Source: Gammaproteobacteria bacterium (GTDB lineage: Bacteria > Pseudomonadota > Gammaproteobacteria > J044). Taken from it: a stretch of DNA of 8,248 bases. A program made the translations under genes and the position numbers. Of the stretch, positions 1 to 6,725 are shown piece after piece (position 1 is the stretch's first letter; every line of letters starts with the position of its first letter). The notes beneath the pieces were generated by a model. The model saw only the letters and a program-made list of their open reading frames with translations, was not told the DNA's origin and did not search any database. The stretch spans positions 1 to 8,248 of the forward strand of contig RFHG01000233.1 of the NCBI GenBank assembly GCA_003696465.1. The letters are read 5' to 3'.

Positions 1-463
1 AGAGCCGGGCCAGCTGCTCGCCGATCCTGCGCTCGATCACGGACGGGTCGAGGATGACGGCCTCCTGGCCATCGGCAATGACATTGGCGGCGACGATCTC
101 GCAGTCGGCATCCCGGGTGCCACCCTTGATCACCTGATCGGGGGTCAGCCGCAGGGGGTGCGGGATGCCACTGACCTCCAGCGCATACCATTGCAGGCCC
201 GGTATCTGTTCGATGGCATAGAGCACGACATAGCGCGAGTCCTTGCTGGCCCGGGGATGGCGTCCGCACATTTCCTCGACCGAGATGGTCGGTATCTGCT
301 GCCCGCGCCACTGGATCATGCCGCGCAGCCAGGGCTCCACCCCCTTGAGCGGCTGGATCATCTCGCGCGGGATCACCTCGGCCAGGCCCGTTTGCGGAAT
401 CAGCACGTTCTGATCGGTAATGGGGATCAGCAGGCTGTTGATGCGTTCCTGTTCTGCAGCCAT
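1..463 (-). CDS. chpC: CheW-like adaptor protein, probably ChpC (3' end cut by window edge)
   Basis: Coupling protein that links chemoreceptors to the ChpA kinase in the type IV pilus chemosensory system; expected in the cytoplasm at the receptor array. I translated it by hand: 154 residues are visible, beginning MAAEQERINSLLIPITDQNV, with no stop before the left edge. The fold-typical CheW features are there: a strand-rich start (LLIPITDQNVLIPQTGLAEVI), the W-L-R-G-M-I-Q-W-R-G segment at about residues 45-54, a central YVVLYAIE strand, and a closing VILDPSVI. Family members of about 168 residues suggest only a short C-terminal piece is missing. The ATG at 463 is supported by a strong Shine-Dalgarno 6 nt upstream. 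It lies 13 bp after the chpA stop, so it is surely cotranscribed and may be translationally coupled. The position just after chpA favours ChpC over PilI, which usually precedes pilJ; a generic CheW paralogue is the alternative. Confidence 0.8.
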   Translation of the reverse strand, partial: MAAEQERINSLLIPITDQNVLIPQTGLAEVIPREMIQPLKGVEPWLRGMIQWRGQQIPTISVEEMCGRHPRASKDSRYVVLYAIEQIPGLQWYALEVSGIPHPLRLTPDQVIKGGTRDADCEIVAANVIADGQEAVILDPSVIERRIGEQLARL

Positions 464-469
464 TTCGTG

Positions 470-477
470 TCCTTCCT
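470..477 (-). promoter_or_regulatory. Shine-Dalgarno site of chpC overlapping the chpA stop
   Basis: On the minus strand the chpA TGA (479-477) runs straight into AGGAAGGA (477-470), followed by a 6-nt spacer CACGAA and the ATG at 463. The site shares its first base with the stop codon, so a ribosome ending chpA sits on the ribosome binding site of the next gene. This decides the chpC start and suggests translational coupling (inference). Confidence 0.75.
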
Positions 478-3400
478 CAGGCCTGTTTCACTGCGCCGGT
501 CTCGGCCAGCAGGCCATTGATCTCCTCGAGCAGTTCGGACTCCTGGTAGGGCTTGCCCAGGTAGCGGTTGACGCCGATGTCCATTGCCCGCTGGCGGTGC
601 TTTTCCCCGGTCCGCGAGGTGATCATGATGATGGGAATATCGCGCAGGCGCTCGTCGTTGCGAATATGGGTGGCCAGTTCGTAGCCGTCCATGCGCGGCA
701 TCTCGATATCGAGCAGCATGATGTCGGGCAGGCGCTCCTCGTGCAGATTGGCGATGGCATCCACGCCGTCCTTCGCCGTAATCACATCGAAGTCGTTGCG
801 CTCGAGCATGCGGCTGGTGACCTTGCGGATGGTAATGGAGTCGTCCACCACCATGACCAGCGGCTTGCGCTCGGCCTCGGCAGCCGCCGCCTCTTCCTCC
901 TCGGCGGTATAGACCAGCTTGACCCCGGCGCTCATGCGCACGAGGCTCGGCACATCCAGGATCAGGACCACACGTCCATCACCGAGGATGGTGGCGCCGG
1001 AAATGCCGCGCACCTTGGCCAGTTGCGGCCCAACGGACTTCACGACTACCTCGCGGCTGCCCAGCAGACCCTCGACCTGCAGCGCCAGTCGGTGACCACC
1101 GGAGATCACCAGCAGCACCGGATACAGCTGCCCCGGATCATCGAGCTGCGGCGAGGCCGTGCCGAGCAGCGCGCCGAGGTGTTTCAGCTCGTAATCATAG
1201 GCGGCATATTCGATGGTGGGGTTGCTCTCGTCATACCGGGTGGCAAGCTCGCCCGCACTCATGCGCACGATACCTTCGATGCTCTGCAGCGGCACCGCAT
1301 AGATGTCCTCGCCGGTCTGCACCAGCAGGGCCTGGTTGATGGCCAGGGTAAACGGCAGGTTGACCCGGAAGTGGGTACCCTTGCCTCGATGCGATTCGAT
1401 GTGGAGTACGCCCCCGAGCTGCTTGATCTCGTTGTTGACCACGTCCATGCCGACACCACGGCCGGAGATCTGGCTGACCTTGTCGGCAGTACTGAATCCG
1501 GACTCGAGGATGAGCTGCATGGCATCCTCGTCGGAGAGCTTGTCGACATCGCCGGCAATGCCGAGCTGGCGCGCCTTGGCACGTACCTTGTCGAGATCGA
1601 TGCCGGCACCATCGTCGGTCACGTCGATGACGATCTCGGAGCCTTCGCGGTGCACATCGAGCGTGATATGGCCGCTTTCCGGCTTGCCCTTGGCAGCCCG
1701 CTCCTGCGGCGTTTCGATGCCGTGAGAGATGGCATTGCGCAGCATGTGCTCGAGCGGCGCGACCATGTGCTCGAGCACGGAGCGGTCGAGCTCGCTGTGC
1801 TCGCCACGAATCTCGAGCTCCACCTTCTTGCCCAGTTCTGCCGCGGTCTGGCGCACCACACGGCGCAGGCGCGGACTGATGGAGCCGAACTGCACCATGC
1901 GCGTGCGCATCAGCCCTTCCTGCAGTTCGGTGCTCACTCGCGACTGCTGCAGCATCAGGGTCTCGGTATCGCGCACCTGTTCGCTGAGCACCTGCTGGAT
2001 GGAGAGCAGGTCATTGACCGATTCGGCCAGGGCGCGCGAGAGCTGCTGGATGGTGGAATAGCGGTCCATCTCCAGCGGATCGAACTCCTCGTCCTCGGGA
2101 ATGTTGCCCTCGGCCTTTTCGCGCTCGAAGTTGGCCAGTACCTGGGCCTCGGTCTCCAGCTCCAGCTTGCGCAGCTGTTCGCGCAGACGCTCGATGGTCT
2201 GCTCGAATTCCTGCAGGTTGAAGCCGAAGGTGGTGATCTGCTCCTCGAGTCGGGCGTGGTAGATGTTGACCTCGCCGGCAAAGTTGACCAGGTTGTCGAG
2301 CAGATCCGAACGGACCCGGATGACCTCCTGGCCCCCGGGCCTAGTCTGGGACTTTTTTCCCGGGGGTTCCCCCTTCGGTTCCTTCTCCGCGGGCGCGGAC
2401 GGGGCCTCCGAAGGGCGGGCAAAGTCGGGCAGTGGCAATTCCTCGGTGGGTGCCGCCTCGAGCGTGTCCAGCGAGCTCGGCCGGACGGGCGTCTCATCAG
2501 CCCCGGGGACTGTCGGCGGCTCGAACGCACCGGGTTCCGGTCGCTTGAGCACCACGGTCTCGGCCACCTCGAGGGCCTCGGGCGCAGCCTCCCCCTCTGC
2601 TTCGAAAGAGGGTTCGGCCGGAGCCGCCTCCTCGGCTTGCGCCGTGCCGGCGGAAGGTGCGGGCTGCCCGGACTCCAGCGCCTCGACCCGGCGTATGAGC
2701 TCGGGCTCCGGATAGACCGGCTCGCCGGCCTTGGCCTGCTCGACCATGTTGCTCAGCTTGTCCAGGGTCTCGTGCAGGACACCGAACATCTCGGGCGTCG
2801 GCGAGACGATGCCCTCGGCGATCTTGATGATGAGGGATTCGAAGGCATGGCTGAGATCACCGATATTGGTGAAATTGGCCATGCGCGCTCCCCCCTTGAG
2901 GGTGTGCAACTGGCGCTGGATCTCCTGGATCACCTCCTGGTCGTCCGGCGCCTCCTGCCAGCGGGCGAGCGTGCCATCGGCCGCGTCAAGGATCTCCTCG
3001 GCCTCCTCGATGAAGATCTCGACCAGCTCCATGTCCTCTTCGCTGACCACATCCGGCTCACCGGCCTGCACCTCGGCAGCGGCCTCCCCGGCCTCGGCAG
3101 CACTGACCTGCTCGGCCAGATCCTGCCGGATCTCCATCATCACCGTCGGTTGTTCGCCACCGGTCTCGACCTCTGCAAGCAGGGCCTCGATCTGACGCTG
3201 GACATCTTCCGCGGTGGGCACGGCCTGGGCCGGCGAGGCCAGGCTCTCGAGCACCTCCTCGATAAAGGACACCATGCGTTCGAGCAGGGGACGGGCCTGG
3301 GGTGACATGCCCTGACCCTCGTTCTGACAGGCCTTGGCGTATTTCTCGAACGGCCCGGACAGCGCCGAAATCTCCGGCACACTGGCCGTGCGCGCACTGC

Positions 3401-6400
3401 CATTGAGGGTATGCAGGGCACGAATCATGCGATCGTCGGCGGGCAGTTCGGCGCCTTCGGGTGTCTCGGCCAGAATCTGGCGCAGGGTATCGAGATGCTG
3501 GCGTGTCTCGTTGCTGAAGATCTCGAGCAGGACCGGATCGATACGCGCCCCCTGTTCCAGCACCGGCGCGATGACCGTCGGTACCTCCTCCTCTTCTTCC
3601 TCTGCCACGGCCGGTTCCGCCGGCTCCTCGAGCAAGACTTCCTCCTTGTCCTCGCCGGAGCCCGAATCCAGATCCGCGAGCTCGGGGAACTCGCCGGTCA
3701 GCACGATCTGCTCTTCGTCACCGGCGCCTTCTTCCACCTCGATGCCCGCTCCGGTGGCCTCGCTTTCACCCGAATCGAACATCACCGGTGAAGGTACCTC
3801 GAGGGTCAGGTCGATGACCTCTTCCTCGACCGTTTCCGGTTCCCGTGATTCGGCGATACGCCCCTCGGGCCCCGCCCCGGGCGGCATGTTGATGACCTCG
3901 GTCGGTGCGACCGTCTCGTCCTCGACCGCTTCGGGGACTTCCGCGGCCTGCTCGTCCGCGGTCTCTGCAACGGTTTCCCCCGCCTCGGCTGCTGCCGTCT
4001 CTTCGTTTGGCGCAGCGGCCGGCTCCTCGTCGATGAACGCGGTGAGGTCGGCCTCGGATTCCTCTGCTTCGGTGCTCCCCCCGAGATAACGTTCGGCGTA
4101 GCCAGGCTTCGACATCTCGTGTGCACGTGCCATGAGGCCATGCACATCCATGCCGGGCTGCACCTTGTCCCGCACCTGCCGGACCAGCTCGCCCAGTGCC
4201 TGATGGGCCTCTTCCAGCGCCTCGAACACATGCGGCTCGGCCGGAATGGTCTTGTCGATCACCCGGTTGAGCATGTTCTCGAAGGCCCAGGCGAATTCGC
4301 CAATGAGCTGGGCCCCGACCAGTCGCCCGGAGCCTTTCAGCGTATGGAAGGAGCGCCGGATCGTGGTCAGCGCCTCCTCATCGGCAGGATCCGCCTTCCA
4401 GCGCGGCAGGTACTCGCCGATGCGCTCGATTTCCTCCTCGGCCTCTTCGAGGAAGATCTCCAGAATCTCGTCGTCAATCTCGCCCGCCAGCGGCTGCAGA
4501 TCGCGGAACTCGGAACCATCGGGCAGGGATTCGGCCGCCGGGGCTTGCGGGGCCTCCGATGCGGGCGCCGGCGCGTGCTCGGGCTCGCCCCCGGCTTCCG
4601 CCTCCGGGGCAACCTCCCCCTCCTGCGTTTCCAGCAGGGAGTCGAGCTGCAGGGTCTCCAGGGTCTCGTCGCCCAGGCGCTCGGGCTCTTCCTCGGTACC
4701 CTCGGGCGCCACCACCTCCAGCGTCGGCGCGGATTCGGCCGCATCCAGTGCCTGGACTTCCGTGGTGGGCCGTTCTTCCAGATCCGCCACCTCGGGCTCC
4801 GGCTCGGTGACTGGCTGTTCCAGCTCGACGGTCTCCATGTCGGCCAGATCGACCGCCAGGGTCTCGACCGTCTCCATGCCCTCGGCAGGCTGCGCCTCTT
4901 GCGCCGGAACCGGGGACTCTTGCGGCGGAATTGCACCGGCCGGATAGCCCAGCGCGGCAACGGCTTCTTCCGCCACATCGATGTACCGGGCCAGCTGGCC
5001 CTGTCCCTCGGCCAGCCCCTCGAGATACATCTCGACCGCGGTGATGGCATCGGCCATGGCCTCGAGTTGCGGATTGTCCGGCACCTGCCGGGTACCCAGG
5101 ACCTCGCGCTCGATATAGGCTGCCAGGGAATCGAGCACCGGCATCAGGCGCTCGAGCGGCAGGATGGACATGGCGCCCCGAACCGAGCGCAGAATGCCCG
5201 GAACCTCTTCCAGTGGACGCGTCTCGGTGGGCAGGGAGATGAATTCGACGATGGCCTCCTTGGCCCGGTTCATCTCCGTCAGGGTCTCGCGGATCAGTGC
5301 CCGCAGGGTCTCGCGGTATTCGGCCTCGGGCAGTTCGTGACCGCCATCGGCCGCCTCGGCCACCCGATCCAGGGCCCGCTGGCTGCCGCCCTGGCTGCGA
5401 CTGGCGATGAAGTCGTTGAGGATGGCCTCGACATTGAGCATGATTCCGGCCACTTCGAGCAGGGCATTCTCGTCCACGTCGGACTGCCCTTCGCCCATGG
5501 CCCGCACCCGGGCCTCCTCGGTCAGCACCAGCTCCCGGGCCTCGCCAAGGCCCAGCATGGTCAGGGTATCGGCCACGGTGCGCAGCTTGTCCGCCAGCGG
5601 CAGCAGCTCGGCCGTGTCGGGATTGTCGGCGTGCACGAACAGCTCGAGCACGTCCTTGATTTCGGTCAGATCCTCGCGGATGCCCTGCGATACGGTCTGC
5701 AGGACCTCGAGATTGAGGCCGCCGATCTCGGCACCGGCCATCTCGCGTACGTCCTGGCCGCTGGGCAGCATGTCGCTCAGGCGATACGCCTTCTTCACCG
5801 CCTTGACCTGATCGCTGACGGTCTCGGAGGTGGCGATGTAGTAGAGCAGGTTCTTGATCAGCTCATTGGGCAGGTTCTGTACCATGCCCTCCTCGCCCTG
5901 CTCGACGAGCTGGCGGATCTGGCGATCGACCCGTCCGAGCAGCTGCTTGACGGTGACCCCGCCTTCCAGCCCCTCGCGGGCCAGTGCATCGGTCAGGGCA
6001 CCGGCGATCCACCACAGCCGGCGGGAACCGGGCAGGGTACTGAAGCGGCGCAGTCGCTCGAGCACCGCGTGCATGGTGCGCAGACTCTTGGCTACATCGC
6101 GGTCACGAAGCACGCCGAGCAGCCCCAGCTGATAACTGTGCCGCAGGGCCCTGGCGGCCGCGCGCACGTCACGCTCGGGTGGCTGTCCCGGGGCCTCGGT
6201 CTCGGGTGCCTCGGCCTCCTCTGCACGGGCATCCACCTCGGGGAAGAACAGCACGTTCTCCGACAGCAGCGGCACGTCACGTGCCGCACGCAGGTCGTTC
6301 ATGAGCGGCAGCAGGGCAATGGGCACATCCCGGTTGCCGGCCTGGATGTGCTCCAGGTAGTCCGGCATCTGGATCAGGGCACGCATCAGCGCCTCGTAGG

Positions 6401-6668
6401 CGTCCTCGCGGTTGCGTACCCGGCCCGCCTCGATGGCGTCGAGGAGCTCGGTCATCTCCTCGGCCAGCATGGCCGCCCCGAACAGTTCGACCATCTGCAA
6501 CGTGCCCTGGGCCTGGCGCACCAGGGTACGGCACTCCTGCAGGCGATCGGTTGCCTCCTCGTCCTCGATAAAGGCCTCAAGCGCCTGGCGCGCCTGGGTC
6601 AGGACGGCGTCCAGTTCCTTCTTGACCCAGCCGAGGGCGTTGTACTCGATGGTATCGTCCTGCTTCAT
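477..6668 (-). CDS. chpA: ChpA/PilL-type hybrid chemotaxis histidine kinase with multiple HPt domains
   Basis: Central kinase of the type IV pilus chemosensory system (2063 residues, cytoplasmic, no membrane segment). Residues 1-575 are helical and hold HPt-like modules lacking the histidine, including the ChpA-typical opening (TLQMVELFGAAM, 56-67). Three HPt domains follow: about 731-835 (H775, HTLKGSG), 1043-1140 (H1086, HTLNGSA) and 1208-1312 (H1255, HTLKGGA). Acidic Pro/Ala/Glu linkers separate them (about 576-725, 862-1040, 1330-1445). The CheA core comprises dimerisation helices (about 1450-1610, LMRTRMVQF at 1586-1594), the HATPase (N1645 in the N box, DDGAGI from 1685, F1725, GRGVGMDVV from 1736) and a CheW-like P5 (about 1776-1915). 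The receiver (about 1935-2055) has D1942/D1943, phospho-acceptor D1987, T2017 and K2039, so all key residues are present. Pseudomonas ChpA is longer, with more HPt-type domains. The start at 6668 is fixed by an in-frame TGA two codons upstream (6674-6672) and by AAGGG 6 nt before the ATG. A candidate -1 frameshift site lies at codons 1438-1439. PilL is the alternative name. Confidence 0.96.
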   Translation of the reverse strand: MKQDDTIEYNALGWVKKELDAVLTQARQALEAFIEDEEATDRLQECRTLVRQAQGTLQMVELFGAAMLAEEMTELLDAIEAGRVRNREDAYEALMRALIQMPDYLEHIQAGNRDVPIALLPLMNDLRAARDVPLLSENVLFFPEVDARAEEAEAPETEAPGQPPERDVRAAARALRHSYQLGLLGVLRDRDVAKSLRTMHAVLERLRRFSTLPGSRRLWWIAGALTDALAREGLEGGVTVKQLLGRVDRQIRQLVEQGEEGMVQNLPNELIKNLLYYIATSETVSDQVKAVKKAYRLSDMLPSGQDVREMAGAEIGGLNLEVLQTVSQGIREDLTEIKDVLELFVHADNPDTAELLPLADKLRTVADTLTMLGLGEARELVLTEEARVRAMGEGQSDVDENALLEVAGIMLNVEAILNDFIASRSQGGSQRALDRVAEAADGGHELPEAEYRETLRALIRETLTEMNRAKEAIVEFISLPTETRPLEEVPGILRSVRGAMSILPLERLMPVLDSLAAYIEREVLGTRQVPDNPQLEAMADAITAVEMYLEGLAEGQGQLARYIDVAEEAVAALGYPAGAIPPQESPVPAQEAQPAEGMETVETLAVDLADMETVELEQPVTEPEPEVADLEERPTTEVQALDAAESAPTLEVVAPEGTEEEPERLGDETLETLQLDSLLETQEGEVAPEAEAGGEPEHAPAPASEAPQAPAAESLPDGSEFRDLQPLAGEIDDEILEIFLEEAEEEIERIGEYLPRWKADPADEEALTTIRRSFHTLKGSGRLVGAQLIGEFAWAFENMLNRVIDKTIPAEPHVFEALEEAHQALGELVRQVRDKVQPGMDVHGLMARAHEMSKPGYAERYLGGSTEAEESEADLTAFIDEEPAAAPNEETAAAEAGETVAETADEQAAEVPEAVEDETVAPTEVINMPPGAGPEGRIAESREPETVEEEVIDLTLEVPSPVMFDSGESEATGAGIEVEEGAGDEEQIVLTGEFPELADLDSGSGEDKEEVLLEEPAEPAVAEEEEEEVPTVIAPVLEQGARIDPVLLEIFSNETRQHLDTLRQILAETPEGAELPADDRMIRALHTLNGSARTASVPEISALSGPFEKYAKACQNEGQGMSPQARPLLERMVSFIEEVLESLASPAQAVPTAEDVQRQIEALLAEVETGGEQPTVMMEIRQDLAEQVSAAEAGEAAAEVQAGEPDVVSEEDMELVEIFIEEAEEILDAADGTLARWQEAPDDQEVIQEIQRQLHTLKGGARMANFTNIGDLSHAFESLIIKIAEGIVSPTPEMFGVLHETLDKLSNMVEQAKAGEPVYPEPELIRRVEALESGQPAPSAGTAQAEEAAPAEPSFEAEGEAAPEALEVAETVVLKRPEPGAFEPPTVPGADETPVRPSSLDTLEAAPTEELPLPDFARPSEAPSAPAEKEPKGEPPGKKSQTRPGGQEVIRVRSDLLDNLVNFAGEVNIYHARLEEQITTFGFNLQEFEQTIERLREQLRKLELETEAQVLANFEREKAEGNIPEDEEFDPLEMDRYSTIQQLSRALAESVNDLLSIQQVLSEQVRDTETLMLQQSRVSTELQEGLMRTRMVQFGSISPRLRRVVRQTAAELGKKVELEIRGEHSELDRSVLEHMVAPLEHMLRNAISHGIETPQERAAKGKPESGHITLDVHREGSEIVIDVTDDGAGIDLDKVRAKARQLGIAGDVDKLSDEDAMQLILESGFSTADKVSQISGRGVGMDVVNNEIKQLGGVLHIESHRGKGTHFRVNLPFTLAINQALLVQTGEDIYAVPLQSIEGIVRMSAGELATRYDESNPTIEYAAYDYELKHLGALLGTASPQLDDPGQLYPVLLVISGGHRLALQVEGLLGSREVVVKSVGPQLAKVRGISGATILGDGRVVLILDVPSLVRMSAGVKLVYTAEEEEAAAAEAERKPLVMVVDDSITIRKVTSRMLERNDFDVITAKDGVDAIANLHEERLPDIMLLDIEMPRMDGYELATHIRNDERLRDIPIIMITSRTGEKHRQRAMDIGVNRYLGKPYQESELLEEINGLLAETGAVKQA
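2332..2366 (-). repeat. 8-bp GC inverted repeat enclosing the A6G heptamer
   Basis: On the minus strand CCCCCGGG (2366-2359) is the exact reverse complement of CCCGGGGG (2339-2332). The 19-nt loop between them holds the A AAA AAG heptamer and the -1 frame TAG. Two other small inverted repeats compete with it: GGGGG-AA-CCCCC (2373-2362) and GGCCC-GG-GGGCC (2341-2330). The elements are perfect matches, but GC-rich linkers make such matches fairly easily, so a role is uncertain. Confidence 0.5.
2352..2358 (-). promoter_or_regulatory. Candidate -1 programmed ribosomal frameshift site in chpA
   Basis: On the minus strand bases 2358-2352 read A AAA AAG in the phase required for tandem -1 slippage (codons GGA-AAA-AAG, residues G1437-K1438-K1439). 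After a -1 slip the next codons are GTC CCA GAC and then TAG at 2343-2341, giving a product of 1439 + 3 residues. An AAGGGGG run, whose last G is at 2369, ends 10 nt before the heptamer, about where dnaX has its internal Shine-Dalgarno. A GC-rich GGCC-CGGG-GGCC element begins 10 nt after it, which is rather far for a classic stimulator. E. coli dnaX uses the same heptamer and also terminates almost at once in the -1 frame. The elements are seen directly; that they work is inference, and two adjacent lysine codons could produce this by chance. Confidence 0.35.
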
Positions 6669-6725
6669 GCATCACCCTTGGGTGCAGGTTATCGTCATGT
6701 CGCCCGTGCCCGTGGGCACCGCGAA
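6669..6725 (-). other. pilJ-chpA intergenic spacer with a small inverted repeat and an in-frame stop
   Basis: This 57-bp gap is where Pseudomonas carries pilK; no gene of useful size fits here. It holds a perfect 6-bp inverted repeat, GTGCCC (6706-6711) and GGGCAC (6714-6719), which could form a 5-bp stem with a 4-nt loop. No run of T follows on the minus strand, so it is not a convincing terminator. An ATG at 6698, in frame with chpA, opens an 8-codon reading frame ending in TGA at 6674-6672. I see no clear -10/-35 promoter, which fits read-through from pilJ. Confidence 0.5.
6675..6679 (-). promoter_or_regulatory. Shine-Dalgarno site of chpA
   Basis: AAGGG on the minus strand, with 6 nt (TGATGC) before the ATG at 6668. 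Together with the in-frame TGA just upstream it makes 6668 the first usable start of chpA. Confidence 0.65.

Noticed and set aside
2348..2361. GGGAC-T6 on the plus strand as a terminator
   Set aside because: No transcription unit reads this way on the plus strand, and the T run is followed by a GC-rich stretch inside a coding region.
420..3305. A second long plus-strand open frame (961 codons) antisense to chpA
   Set aside because: Same register effect. Its product mirrors the sense codons and has no recognisable domain.
2263..4947. Ser/Ala-rich plus-strand and Arg-rich minus-strand open frames across the linker regions
   Set aside because: They are alternative-frame readings of Glu/Ala/Pro codons in chpA, with composition typical of GC-rich shadow frames.
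6673..6684. CACCC-AA-GGGTG palindrome masking the chpA ribosome binding site
   Set aside because: The 2-nt loop is too tight; only a weak 4-bp stem with a 4-nt loop could form, which would hardly block initiation.
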